Assembly (NCBI RefSeq): GCF_030730875.1
Contig: NZ_JAVAMA010000005.1
Location: forward strand, 62,001-126,000
DNA: 64,000 nt
Reading direction: 5' to 3'
Origin: Sphingomonas sp. DG1-23
GTDB taxonomy: Bacteria > Pseudomonadota > Alphaproteobacteria > Sphingomonadales > Sphingomonadaceae
The notes below the pieces were generated by a model. It did not search any database. It was not told where the DNA came from and was given only the letters and a program-made list of their open reading frames with translations. Below are positions 32,288-41,614 of the stretch, one piece after another. Position 1 is the first letter of the stretch, and every line of letters begins with the position of its first letter. A program made the position numbers and the translations under genes.

Positions 32288-34765
32288 TCAGAAAGAGAAG
32301 CGCAGCGAGCTGGAGATGGTCCGGCCGTTGACCGCACGGCCCCAGGCGATGCCGTTGGCGGGCATCGTGGCTTGCGAGATCTCGAAATAGCCGAGCGTGT
32401 TGAACAGGTTGTTCGCATTCACGCTCAGCTGGACGCCCTCGGCGGGGCGGAACTGGACGAAGGCATTGACCACCGTGAAGCCCGGCATGCGGAGCTGGTC
32501 GGTGTCCTGCGCATAGCTCTTGGTCACGGTGACCGAGCTGGCGCCGAAGGTCGCCCATTTGGTGTCGACCTGCGGCATCAGCTGGAAGGTGAATTCCGGC
32601 TGGTGGCGCGGCTCGAGCCCGGTGATCGCCGCGTTGAGCAGATCCTCGGTGATCTTCGCCTTGGTCCAGGTCGCCCCAGCGTTGAGGCTGAACGGCCCGC
32701 GGCGGAAGCTGCCCTCGAACTCGGCGCCGTAGGCGCGATAGGTCCGCGAGGTGCCGAGGCCCGAACCCGACTGGATGTTCTGGTCCTCGGAATTGGCGAG
32801 GAAGCCGGTCAGGTTGAGCGCGAGGCCCGCCTGACGGAACTTCACGCCGCCCTCGAGCTGGCGCACCGTGTCATAGGCCGATTCCGCGTCGAACAGGTCG
32901 CCGCTGTTCGCGTTGACCGCAGTGGTGAACAGGATCTTGTCGGCATTGGCGCGGGCGCCGCGGCTGTAGCGGGCGAACACCGCCAGCTCCTCGGCGATGC
33001 GGTAGTTGATGCCCGCCGAATAGCTGAGATATTTATAATCGTAATTGACCGGCGAGGGCTGGGTCAGCGGCAGCATCGCGGTCTTCGCTTCGGCTGCCGA
33101 GATCACGCCGTCATGGTTGAAGTCGTACGCGCCGACCCCCACGCGGCCGCCGCCGAGATCGGCGCCGAACACGGTGCCGTTGACGCTGCCCACGTCATAG
33201 CGGACGCTGCCGCCGATCGCGATCTTGCCGAAACGATAGTTGATCGAGCCGTAAGGCGCGGTGATGTCGTAATCGACGTTGAACGCGCGATGGAGCAAAG
33301 GCAGCCCCTGGATCGAGAAGGCCTGGTAGCCGTTCTGGGTGACCTTGGTGCCGGCGGCGTTGGTCACGTCGACCAGCGAGGCGTTGCCGCCGCCGACCAC
33401 GTCCTGGATCGCCGTCGAGTACAGCCAGTCCATGTCGATCGTCTGGAGCGCCTTGTAGACGCCGGCGGTGACCGTGAGGTCGCCCGCGCCGACCTTCCAC
33501 ACGCGATTGGCGCGCAGATCGTTGGTGAAGTTGTTGAGCGAGTGCAATTTGACCTTGGCGAGATAGGTCATCGCCAGCAGGCCGTTGCCGTTGAGCCCGG
33601 CCAGATCGGTGATCGCCTGGCCGGTCTTCGGGCCCGACGCATAGCTCAGCGTCGCGCCGGCGCCGCCGACGGTGGTGGCGAGCGCCGCGGCGGTGGTGAT
33701 GCTGCCGGGAACCATGCGGAACAGATCGCCCGAATTGGCCGAATAGCGCGCGCGCTCGGTGAACGAGAAGCCGCCGATCTCGAACTGCGCCTCGAGCCCG
33801 ACCGACTTCGATTTCGCGTGCAGGCCGTCGTGGAAATTTTCGGCGACCGGCTGATTGTTGCGATCGAGCGACAGGAAGGTGCCGATGTTGCTCGATCCCA
33901 GCGAATCCTTGCTCGCGTCGAAATTGGTCACCTTGGTGAATTCGGGCTTGTCGTTGGTGCCGCTGATCAGCACCGGCGCCGGGACATATTGCGGCGAGCG
34001 ATCGTCGAGCAATTTGCCGTAGATGCGGACGAAGCCATTGTCGAACGAGCGGGTGACGTTGAACTTCACCTGGCCGCCGCGATAGCCGTTATAGCCGATG
34101 TCGCGCGGGCCTTCGCCGCTGCGATAGAAGCCGCCGACATGGAAGCGCAGCGTGTCGCTGACCTTGGTGCCATATTCGAAGTCGACGCGCTTCTCGCCAT
34201 AATCGAGGCCGGTGGTCGCCTCGATCGTGCCGCCCTCGGCATCGCCGGTCTTCGAGATCAGGTTGATCACGCCGCCCGGCGAGTTCGACGCGAAGGTCGA
34301 GGCCGAGCCGCCGCGGATCGCCTCGATCGCCGCGAGGTTGAGATCGGCGCGGATGAACACGTCCGACGCGGCGTTGAACACGTCGCCGAATTCGAGCACG
34401 GGCAGGCCGTCTTCCTCGATCTGCAGATATTTCGAGCCGCCCGAGGCGAGCGGGAGACCGCGGATCGTATAGTTCGAATTGCCCTCGCCCGATGCGGCCT
34501 CGACCCGGATGCCGGGCAAGGTGCGCAGGATCTCGCCGAGCGAGCGCGCGCCGAGCTTCTGGACTTCGGATTCCTTCAGCGAACTGGTCGAAATCGCACT
34601 GTCGAGGATGTCACGGCCCTTGGCGACGCCGGTCGAGAAGACTTCCTTCTCGGGCGCCTTCGCTTCGGCCTGGGGTTGCGCCGGACCGGCAGGCTTGTCC
34701 TCGGCAAAGGCCGGGGCAGCGAGCGCGAACGACGCGACGGACAACAACAACAGATGCTTTTTCAT
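32288..34765 (-). CDS. TonB-dependent receptor, tandem paralogue 1
   Basis: 825-aa outer-membrane receptor. Signal peptide to FAE (about 22), possible TonB-box region EVFSTGVAKGRD, plug domain with GARSLGEILRTLPGIRVE, NYTIRGLP, GGSASTFASNSPGGVINLISKTGD, then a 22-strand barrel ending LRFSF. Imports an unknown ligand with energy from TonB-ExbBD. It carries an exact EF-hand loop at 548-559 (DFNHDGVISAAE; 33089-33124) in an extracellular-loop region. Most diverged of three neighbours. RBS AGGGG lies upstream of ATG 34765. Confidence 0.94.
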   Translation of the reverse strand: MKKHLLLLSVASFALAAPAFAEDKPAGPAQPQAEAKAPEKEVFSTGVAKGRDILDSAISTSSLKESEVQKLGARSLGEILRTLPGIRVEAASGEGNSNYTIRGLPLASGGSKYLQIEEDGLPVLEFGDVFNAASDVFIRADLNLAAIEAIRGGSASTFASNSPGGVINLISKTGDAEGGTIEATTGLDYGEKRVDFEYGTKVSDTLRFHVGGFYRSGEGPRDIGYNGYRGGQVKFNVTRSFDNGFVRIYGKLLDDRSPQYVPAPVLISGTNDKPEFTKVTNFDASKDSLGSSNIGTFLSLDRNNQPVAENFHDGLHAKSKSVGLEAQFEIGGFSFTERARYSANSGDLFRMVPGSITTAAALATTVGGAGATLSYASGPKTGQAITDLAGLNGNGLLAMTYLAKVKLHSLNNFTNDLRANRVWKVGAGDLTVTAGVYKALQTIDMDWLYSTAIQDVVGGGNASLVDVTNAAGTKVTQNGYQAFSIQGLPLLHRAFNVDYDITAPYGSINYRFGKIAIGGSVRYDVGSVNGTVFGADLGGGRVGVGAYDFNHDGVISAAEAKTAMLPLTQPSPVNYDYKYLSYSAGINYRIAEELAVFARYSRGARANADKILFTTAVNANSGDLFDAESAYDTVRQLEGGVKFRQAGLALNLTGFLANSEDQNIQSGSGLGTSRTYRAYGAEFEGSFRRGPFSLNAGATWTKAKITEDLLNAAITGLEPRHQPEFTFQLMPQVDTKWATFGASSVTVTKSYAQDTDQLRMPGFTVVNAFVQFRPAEGVQLSVNANNLFNTLGYFEISQATMPANGIAWGRAVNGRTISSSLRFSF

Positions 34766-34836
34766 GGTAACCTAACCCCTTGTTATCGGAGCGTCGCAGC
34801 GCGGCGCCCTCGTTGAAACGCCCCCCTTGGGCGGTA

Positions 34837-34870
34837 GAAAACAGGCCCGGACCGCCCCCCGGCGGCCCGG
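34837..34870 (-). terminator. Rho-independent terminator between receptor genes 2 and 1
   Basis: Minus strand: 10-bp stem CCGGGCCGCC/GGCGGTCCGG with a GGGG loop, followed a few bases on by GTTTTC. It separates the transcripts of the second and first receptor genes. Confidence 0.7.
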
Positions 34871-34882
34871 ACCTGCTGCAGA

Positions 34883-37363
34883 TCAGAAGTCGAAGCGGAC
34901 CGAAGCCGAGATCGTCCGGCCGTTGAGGACGTGCGCACGCGCCACCCCGGTCGCCGGGATCACCGCATCGTCGATCGCGGTGATCGCGAGTTCGTCGAAC
35001 AGGTTGCTGGCGTTGACCGCGAGCGTCACCCGATCGATCGGACGGAACTGGACGAACGCGTTGGTGGTGACGAAGCCCGGCACCTTGAGCGTGTTGGTCG
35101 CAGTCGCGTAGCTGCCGGTGGTGCCGACGAACACCGCACCGACGCTGAACCGGTCGGTGGTGATCTGCGGCGTCGCCTGGAAGACGAGCTTGGCCTGATG
35201 CTGCGGCGTATTGCCGCTGATCGTCGCGTCGATCGCGTCGTTGGTGATCTCCGCGTCGGTATAGGTGGCACCCGCGGTCAGGCTGAAGATGCCCGTCCGG
35301 TAGCTGCCCTCGAACTCGGCGCCGATCGCCTTGTAATCGCGCAGCAGCGGCAGGCCGGTGATCGAATCGAGGTTCGAATCCTCGGCCTTGGCCCAGAAGC
35401 CGGTGACATTGAGCGTCAGATTGTCGTTGCGGAACTTCACCCCCGCCTCGGCCTGATGCACCACGTCGACCCCGGTGTCCTTGTTGAGCAGGCTACCGTC
35501 GGTCTGGCTGATGAACGGGCTGAACTGGATACGGTCGGCATTGGCGCGGCCGCCGCGGCTGTAGCGCGCGAACACCGCGACCGGCTCGGCGATGCGCCAC
35601 AGCGCGCTGAGCGAGTAGGACAGATAGCCATAGGAATAGTCGACCGGGGCCGGGCGGGTCAGCGGCGAGACCGCGACCTGCATCTCGGGGACCGAGATCA
35701 CACCGTCGCCGTTCATGTCGCGCGCAGCGACGCCGACGCGGCCGTCGCCGAGCTCGGAACCGATCACCGAGCCGCTCGCCTTGCCGAAATCATAGCGAAG
35801 GCTGCCGCCGAGCGAGACGCCGCCGAGGCGCAGATTGACCGAGGCGAAGGGCGCGTTGGTGGTGTAGCCGAGCCTGTAGCCGCGGCGGAAGGTGCCGACG
35901 GTCGGCGCGCCGTAGCGCAGCGTGCCGTCCTGGCTGACCTTGACGCCGGTCGGAGTGACGATGTCGAGCAGCTGCGCATTGCCGTCGCCGGCGACGCCGC
36001 TGAGCACCGACGCCCAGTTCCAGTCCGAATCGATCGTCTGGTGCGAGCTGTACAAGCCGACCGTGGTGGTCAGGTCGTTGCCGCCCAGATTCCACACGCG
36101 GCTGGCGCGGATGTCGTTGGTGACGTTGTTCAGGCTGTTGAGGTCGGTGTCGGCGACCATCATCAGCGCGCCGAGGCCGTTGCCGTTGAGCGTCGTCGGA
36201 TTGGCGACTGCCTGACCCGCATTCGGGCCGCTGGCATAGCGCAGGCTGCCGCCGGGGACGCCGAACGCCGCCGGCATCATCGCCGCCGGAACGAACTGCG
36301 CGTAATAGATGCCCATGTAATGATTGGACATGTCGGCGTAGCGGAAGCGCTCGGTGATATCGAAGCCGGCGACTTCGAACTTGGCCTCGACGCCGACCGA
36401 TTTGACCACCGCGTGCTGGCCCGCGGTCATGTCGTCGCGCACCGGCTGGTTGTTGCCGTCGAGCGTCAACAGGCTCTGGAAGTTCTTCGAGAACAGCGAA
36501 TCGTGGCGCGCGTCATAGCCGGGGATGTTGCTGTAGACCGGCTTATCGTTGGTCCCGCTCACGCCCAGCGCGGTGATGTCGTACGCCGGCGTGATGTCGT
36601 CCATATACTTGCCGTAGAAGCGGACATAGCCGCCCTCGAACTCCTTGGTGACGTTCAGCTTGATCTGGCCGCCGCGGGTCGAGTTGACGCCGGTCGCGCG
36701 CGGGCCTTCGCCGTCGCGCCAGAAGCCGCCGACATGGAAGCGCAGGGTCGGCGTGACGTGCGTGCCGTAATCGAAGTCGATGCGGCGCATGCCGTAGTCG
36801 AGGCCGGTCGAGAGCTGGACGGCGCCGCCTTCGGTGTCGCCGGTCTTCGAGATGAAGTTGACGATGCCGCCGGGCGAGTTCGACGCAAAGGTCGAGGCCG
36901 AGCCGCCGCGGATCGCCTCGACTGCGGCGAGGTTGAGATCGGCGCGCAGGAAGGTGTCGGCGGTCGCGAAGGCGATGTCGCCGAATTCGAGGATCGGCAG
37001 GCCGTCTTCCTGCAGCTGCAGGAACTTGGCGCCGCTCGATGCGATCGGCAGGCCGCGGATGGTGATGTTGGCGCTGCCTTCGCCGGTCGAGGCTTCGGCG
37101 CGGATGCCGGGGATGTCGCGGAGGATCTCGGCGATCGAGCGCGCGCCGATCTTCTCGATCTCGCTGGCGCGCAGCGCGCTGGTCGAGGTCGCGCTGTCGA
37201 GACGGTCGCGGCCCTTGGCGACGCCGGTCGAGAATACTTCCTCATTGCCCTTCTTCGCGGGCGCGGCCTCGGCTTCCTGCGACGGGGCAGCAGGCGCATC
37301 CTTGGCGAGCGCGGGCGAGACCATCGCGAACGGCGCGACGGCCGCCAGCAGATACTTCTTCAT
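34883..37363 (-). CDS. TonB-dependent receptor, tandem paralogue 2
   Basis: 826-aa outer-membrane receptor, clearly duplicated with paralogue 3: shared FSTGVAKGRDRLDSATSTS, SIAEILRDIPGIRAEA, ITIRGLP, FASNSPGGIVNFISKTGDTEGG and C-terminus SVRFDF. Signal peptide ends near ALAKDA (about 21). The EF-hand-like loop DMNGDGVISVPE is at 549-560 (35684-35719). Ligand unknown: no siderophore, B12 or saccharide genes nearby. Terminators on both sides suggest each receptor is expressed separately. Confidence 0.95.
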   Translation of the reverse strand: MKKYLLAAVAPFAMVSPALAKDAPAAPSQEAEAAPAKKGNEEVFSTGVAKGRDRLDSATSTSALRASEIEKIGARSIAEILRDIPGIRAEASTGEGSANITIRGLPIASSGAKFLQLQEDGLPILEFGDIAFATADTFLRADLNLAAVEAIRGGSASTFASNSPGGIVNFISKTGDTEGGAVQLSTGLDYGMRRIDFDYGTHVTPTLRFHVGGFWRDGEGPRATGVNSTRGGQIKLNVTKEFEGGYVRFYGKYMDDITPAYDITALGVSGTNDKPVYSNIPGYDARHDSLFSKNFQSLLTLDGNNQPVRDDMTAGQHAVVKSVGVEAKFEVAGFDITERFRYADMSNHYMGIYYAQFVPAAMMPAAFGVPGGSLRYASGPNAGQAVANPTTLNGNGLGALMMVADTDLNSLNNVTNDIRASRVWNLGGNDLTTTVGLYSSHQTIDSDWNWASVLSGVAGDGNAQLLDIVTPTGVKVSQDGTLRYGAPTVGTFRRGYRLGYTTNAPFASVNLRLGGVSLGGSLRYDFGKASGSVIGSELGDGRVGVAARDMNGDGVISVPEMQVAVSPLTRPAPVDYSYGYLSYSLSALWRIAEPVAVFARYSRGGRANADRIQFSPFISQTDGSLLNKDTGVDVVHQAEAGVKFRNDNLTLNVTGFWAKAEDSNLDSITGLPLLRDYKAIGAEFEGSYRTGIFSLTAGATYTDAEITNDAIDATISGNTPQHQAKLVFQATPQITTDRFSVGAVFVGTTGSYATATNTLKVPGFVTTNAFVQFRPIDRVTLAVNASNLFDELAITAIDDAVIPATGVARAHVLNGRTISASVRFDF

Positions 37364-37444
37364 GTCATTCTAACCTTGTGCTGGAGCCGTCTTCTGACGC
37401 GCTCGCAATGGACGTGCCAGCGGACCTGCGGGGCACGGACGTGG

Positions 37445-37473
37445 AAAAACCGGGCCGCACGGAGGCGGCCCGG
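37445..37473 (-). terminator. Rho-independent terminator between receptor genes 3 and 2
   Basis: Minus strand: perfect 9-bp stem CCGGGCCGC/GCGGCCCGG, six-base loop, then TTTTT, located just after the stop of the third receptor gene. Confidence 0.9.
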
Positions 37474-37482
37474 GTCGATGGA

Positions 37483-39996
37483 TCAGAAGTCGAAGCGGAC
37501 CGAGGCCGAGATCGTGCGGCCGTTGAGCACATGCCCCTTGGCCACGCCGCCTGCCGGCAGCGTCGCGTCGTCGACCGCGGTGATCGCCAGCACGTCGAAC
37601 AGGTTGCTGGCATTGACCGCCAGCGTCACCCGGTCGACCGGGCGGAACTGGACGAACGCATTGGTGGTGACGAAGCCCGGCACCTTCAGCTCGTTGCTGT
37701 CGGTGGCATAGCTGCTCGTCGTGCCGATGAAGGTCGCGCCGACGTTGAACCTGTCGGTGACGATCTGCGGCGTCGCCTGGAAGATCAGCTTGGCCTGGTG
37801 GTGCGGGGTGTTCCCCACGACTGCCGGGTTGAGATAGTCCAGCGTGATCTCGGCGTCGGTATAGGTCGCGCCTGCGGTCAGGCTGACGATGCCTGCGCGG
37901 TAGCCGCCCTCGAACTCGGCACCCATCGCCTTGTACTCGCGGGCGATGATGTCGCCGTTGGTCGAGTCGATGTTGGTGTCCTCGGCCTTGGCCCAGAAAC
38001 CGGTGACGTTGAGCGTCAGCCCGCCGTTGCGATACTTCACGCCGGCTTCGGCCTGCTTGACCGTGTCGACTGCCGCCTCGGGGAAGAGCAGGCTGCCGTC
38101 GCCGTTGACGATCGGGCTGAACAGCAGACGATCGGCATTGGCGCGGCCGCCGCGGCTGTAGCGCGCGAACACCGCGAGCGGCTCGGCGATGCGCCAGTTC
38201 ACGCCCACCGAATAGCTGAGATAGCTATAGTCGTAATCGACCACGCCCGGACGGGTGAGCGGCAGCACTGCGACGCTCATCTCGGGGACCGAGATCACGC
38301 CGTCGCCGTTCATGTCCTTCGGCGCGGTGCCGACGCGGCCGTCGCCGAGCTCGGCACCGAGCAACGTGCCCTTGGCGCTGCCGAAATCGTAGCGGAGGCT
38401 GCCGCCGATCGCGAGCTGGCCGAGGCGCAGATTGACCGAAGCGAACGGCGCGTTGGTGGTATAGCCCATGCGGTAGCTGCGGTGCAGCGTGTCGCTGCCC
38501 GGGATGCCATATGCCAGCACGCCGTCCTGGGTGATTTTGACGTTGGTCGCGGTGACCACGTCGAGCAGATTGCCGTTGCCGCCGCCGTTGATGTCGCTGA
38601 GCACTGCGCTCCACGCCCAGTCGCTGTCGATCGTCTGGTGCGAGCTGTACAGGCCGACCGTGGTGGTCAGGTCGTTGCCGCCGAGATTCCACACGCGGCT
38701 GGCGCGGATGTCGTTGGTGACGTTGTCGAGGCTGTTGAGCTTGGTGTCGCCGATCAGCAGCATCGCGGCGAGGCCGTTGCCGTTGAGCGCGCCCGGGTTG
38801 GCGATCGTCTGGCCGGCATTGGCGCCGGTCGCGTAGCGGATCGTGCCGCCCGGTGCGCCGAACGCCGGCGCGAGGAACGCCGCGGGGACGAACTGGGCGT
38901 AGTTGACGCCCATGTAATGGCCCGAAATGTCGGCGAAGCGGAAGCGCTCGGTGATGTCGAAGCCGGCGACCTCGAACTTGCCTTCGAGGCCGAACGACTT
39001 GACCACTGCGTGGTTGCGGTTCTCGTGGTTGCTGACATTGTTGTCGCCGTCCAGCGTGGTCACGGTCTGGAAGTTGCGGTTGAACAAGGTGTCCTTGCGC
39101 GGATCGAAGCCGGGAAGCGCGCCATATTCGGGGTCCGAATTGGAGCCGGTCACCGCCAGCGGAGTCACGTCATAGACGGGCGAGCGGTCGTCGAGATACT
39201 TGCCGTAGAAACGGATATAGCCGCCGTCGAATTCCTTGGTGACGTTGAGCTTGATCTGGCCGCCCTGGGTGGTCTTGAACCCGGTCGCGCGCGGACCTTC
39301 GCCGTCGCGCCAGAAGCCGCCGACATGGAAGCGCAGCGTGTCGCCGATCTTCGCGCCATAGTCGAAATCGACCCGGCGCATGTCGTAGTCGAGCCCGGCC
39401 GAGACCTGGATCGCGCCGCCTTCGACGTCGCCGGTCTTCGAGATGAAGTTGACGATGCCGCCCGGCGAGTTCGACGCGAAGGTCGAGGCCGAACCGCCGC
39501 GGATCGTCTCGACTGCGGCGAGATTGAGATCGGCGCGCAGGAACGCATCGGCGGTGCTCAGGCTGATGTCGCCGAATTCGAGCACGGGCAGGCCGTCTTC
39601 CTGCAGCTGGAGGAACTTGGCGCCGGTCGAGGCGAGCGGCAGGCCGCGGATGGTGAAATTGGCGTTGCCCTCGCCCGAAGCCGCTTCGGCGCGGATGCCG
39701 GGGATGTCGCGGAGGATCTCGGCGATCGAACGCGCGCCGAGCTTGTCGATCTCGCTCGCACGCAGCGAGCTGGTCGAAGTCGCGCTGTCCAGACGGTCGC
39801 GGCCCTTGGCGACGCCGGTCGAGAAGACTTCCTCGTTCGCCTTCTTGGCAGGCGCCTCGGCTTCCTGGGTCGGCTCGGCGGTCTTGGCTTCGTTTTCGAC
39901 CTTGGGCGCCGACAAGACATTCGCCGTCGTCCCGGCATAGGCCGGCGTCGCAAGCGCGAGCGGCGCAGCTGCAAGGAAGAGGGTACCCCGTTTCAT
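37483..39996 (-). CDS. TonB-dependent receptor, tandem paralogue 3
   Basis: 837-aa outer-membrane receptor. Signal peptide to AYAG (about 22), then an Asn/Glu/Ala-rich linker, FSTGVAKGRDRLDSATSTSSLRASEIDKLG, the plug with GLPLASTGAKFLQLQEDGLPVLEFGD and SPGGIVNFISKTGDVEGG, and a long barrel ending SVRFDF. The EF-hand loop DMNGDGVISVPE is at 561-572 (38281-38316). First gene of the array in transcription order; the 320-base region upstream holds candidate control sites, including a palindrome at 40098. Confidence 0.95.
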   Translation of the reverse strand: MKRGTLFLAAAPLALATPAYAGTTANVLSAPKVENEAKTAEPTQEAEAPAKKANEEVFSTGVAKGRDRLDSATSTSSLRASEIDKLGARSIAEILRDIPGIRAEAASGEGNANFTIRGLPLASTGAKFLQLQEDGLPVLEFGDISLSTADAFLRADLNLAAVETIRGGSASTFASNSPGGIVNFISKTGDVEGGAIQVSAGLDYDMRRVDFDYGAKIGDTLRFHVGGFWRDGEGPRATGFKTTQGGQIKLNVTKEFDGGYIRFYGKYLDDRSPVYDVTPLAVTGSNSDPEYGALPGFDPRKDTLFNRNFQTVTTLDGDNNVSNHENRNHAVVKSFGLEGKFEVAGFDITERFRFADISGHYMGVNYAQFVPAAFLAPAFGAPGGTIRYATGANAGQTIANPGALNGNGLAAMLLIGDTKLNSLDNVTNDIRASRVWNLGGNDLTTTVGLYSSHQTIDSDWAWSAVLSDINGGGNGNLLDVVTATNVKITQDGVLAYGIPGSDTLHRSYRMGYTTNAPFASVNLRLGQLAIGGSLRYDFGSAKGTLLGAELGDGRVGTAPKDMNGDGVISVPEMSVAVLPLTRPGVVDYDYSYLSYSVGVNWRIAEPLAVFARYSRGGRANADRLLFSPIVNGDGSLLFPEAAVDTVKQAEAGVKYRNGGLTLNVTGFWAKAEDTNIDSTNGDIIAREYKAMGAEFEGGYRAGIVSLTAGATYTDAEITLDYLNPAVVGNTPHHQAKLIFQATPQIVTDRFNVGATFIGTTSSYATDSNELKVPGFVTTNAFVQFRPVDRVTLAVNASNLFDVLAITAVDDATLPAGGVAKGHVLNGRTISASVRFDF

Positions 39997-40317
39997 TATG
40001 ACTATGCTCCCGAAAGGATCTTTACGTTGATCCGTTATAGGAGGAGCCCGGAGGGAGCCGGCGCGAGCACTGTCAATTTTACCGACAATTCAACGTCAAG
40101 TTGCGGCAACTTCTCTGGGAAGGAGCCTCTTGGTACCGCATTTTATCGGAGGCGCGCAGAAGCCTGCGTTAACCAGTTTCTTCTACGCGCGGCGAAGCGA
40201 CCACTGCTCTTCATAACGCCTGCGTCACGTCTCTGCCGCGCCTGATCTGTGCGGCGCATTTACATTGGCGTCTTACCCAGATAACACAGCATGCCTGGTT
40301 GGTGAGTGGTCGTGGCG
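39997..40317. other. Intergenic region between divergent receptor and DUF4440 genes
   Basis: About 320 bases, distinctly more A+T-rich than surroundings, with no open frame worth keeping. Contains the 15-bp palindrome at 40098-40112 and a TGTCAATTTTACCGACA partial dyad (40071-40087). Also present are TAAAAT and TATAAC as possible -10 boxes for the receptor (minus strand) without clear -35 partners. Likely promoter region for both genes. Confidence 0.6.
40098..40112. promoter_or_regulatory. Palindromic operator candidate upstream of the receptor array
   Basis: AAGTTGCGGCAACTT, arms of 7 bp exact around a central G. It lies 102 bases upstream of receptor 3 and 205 bases upstream of the divergent DUF4440 gene, the usual kind of site for a LacI- or GntR-type repressor. 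Regulator unknown. Confidence 0.4.
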
Positions 40318-41070
40318 ATGATGCAAGCTTTGGCATGGTTGGCACTGGCGCAGTCGGCGCCGGCGCACCCGGTCGCGCCGCCCTCCGCAATAGACGTCCG
40401 CGCGGCCGATACCGCGTTCTGGGATGCGTTCAATCGTTGCGATCGGACGGCGATGGCGCGCTTCTTCGCGGACGACGCCGAATTCTATCACGATCAGACC
40501 GGCGTGACGCGTTCGCGCGCGGCGATCGTCGACAGCCTCGTGCACGGCCCGTGCGGGACGCCCGGCCTCCACGTTCGGCGCGCGGTGGTTCCCGACAGCG
40601 TGCACGTCTCCCCCGTTCCCGGCTTCGGCGCGGTGATCGCGGGCACCCATCTTTTCTATGCACGGCAAGGGACTGCGCCCGAAGTCGCGGCGACCCGCGC
40701 GCGCTTCACCACGGTGTGGCGACAGCTGCCGGCCGGATGGGAGATGACCCGCGTGGTCAGTTATGACCATCAGCCCATGCCCTATGTGCCCCCGCCCGCG
40801 GGCCTGAAGCTGACGCCCGCGGCGCTGGCCGCCTATACGGGTGTCTGGCAGAGCGCGATCGGCCCCATCCGCGTGACTCTCGATGGCGACGCGCTGAATC
40901 TCGCCTCGGGCGATCTGCGCGTGACGCTCGATCCCCTCGCCCGCGACCGCTTCTTTGCCCGCGAACGGGATCTTCAGTTCCTGTTCTCGGCCGACAGATC
41001 GACGATTGCCGTCGAGGAGAAGGGCAAGATCGTCGCCAGAGGCGTGCGGAAGGCGCCCGTCCGCGACTAG
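40318..41070 (+). CDS. Exported DUF4440/SnoaL-like (NTF2 fold) protein
   Basis: About 250 aa. Short leader (MMQALAWLALAQSAPAHP) then a DUF4440 domain: DVRAADTAFWDAFNRCDRTAMARFFADDAEFYHDQTGVTRSRAAIVDSL, and later ATRARFTTVWRQLPAGWEMTRVVSYDHQ, an NTF2-type cone. A second C-terminal beta-rich part (LKLTPAALAAYTGVWQSAIGPIRVTLDGDALNLASG) looks like the DUF3471-type module found after beta-lactamase-like proteins. No catalytic residue is assignable. Start ATG 40318 or GTG 40306; no clear ribosome site for either. Confidence 0.85.
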   Translation: MMQALAWLALAQSAPAHPVAPPSAIDVRAADTAFWDAFNRCDRTAMARFFADDAEFYHDQTGVTRSRAAIVDSLVHGPCGTPGLHVRRAVVPDSVHVSPVPGFGAVIAGTHLFYARQGTAPEVAATRARFTTVWRQLPAGWEMTRVVSYDHQPMPYVPPPAGLKLTPAALAAYTGVWQSAIGPIRVTLDGDALNLASGDLRVTLDPLARDRFFARERDLQFLFSADRSTIAVEEKGKIVARGVRKAPVRD

Positions 41071-41075
41071 CGCCT

Positions 41076-41540
41076 TCACCCCCGCAGCATCGCCACCAGC
41101 GCGTCCGCCGCGCGCGTCACCTGTTGCCACACCAGGTCGAAGTCGGCCGCGTCGCCATAATAGGGATCGCGCACCGCCTGCCCCGCGCAGCCCGGCACAT
41201 GGTCCATCAGCAATGCGATCCGCGCCGTGCAGCGCCCCGGCGCCATTGCGTGGAGATCGAGCAAATTCTGCGGATCGAGCGCGAGGATATGGTCGAAGCG
41301 CGTGAAATCGTCGCCGCGCACCCGCCGCGCGCGCCTGCCCGAAATGTCGATGCCGTGACGCAGCGCCACTGCCCGGCTGCGCGGATCGGGCGCGCTGCCG
41401 ATCTGCCATTCGCCGGTCGCGGCGGAATCGGCGATCGCCTCCAGCCCCGCGCGCGCCGCAGCCGCGCGGAAAGCCGCCTCGGCCAATGGCGAGCGACAGA
41501 TGTTGCCGAGGCACACGAACAACAATGACGGCGGACGCAC
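41076..41540 (-). CDS. Low-molecular-weight protein tyrosine phosphatase
   Basis: 154-aa phosphatase with P-loop CLGNICRSP (Cys10 nucleophile, Arg16) and the general-acid loop VRDPYYGD (Asp in DPY). Start is GTG at 41540 with GAGGGG 8 bases upstream; the family opening VLFVCLGNICRSP would otherwise lack a start. Dephosphorylates protein tyrosine or small phosphoesters; usually regulates capsule or other envelope kinases, though none is near here. Convergent with the DUF4440 gene, 5 bases apart. Confidence 0.95.
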   Translation of the reverse strand: MRPPSLLFVCLGNICRSPLAEAAFRAAAARAGLEAIADSAATGEWQIGSAPDPRSRAVALRHGIDISGRRARRVRGDDFTRFDHILALDPQNLLDLHAMAPGRCTARIALLMDHVPGCAGQAVRDPYYGDAADFDLVWQQVTRAADALVAMLRG

Positions 41541-41614
41541 CGGAAATCCCCTCTTTCGTAAATGCGGTATGCTCTGCTAGCCTCGCGCCGAAAACATAAG
41601 CGAGGAGAGAGTGG

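Noticed and set aside
32267..40245. Very long plus-strand open frames (up to about 955 residues) opposite the three TonB-dependent receptors
   Set aside because: They are repetitive Arg/Asp/Val/Ala translations with no start context, and they mirror each other only because the receptors are paralogues.
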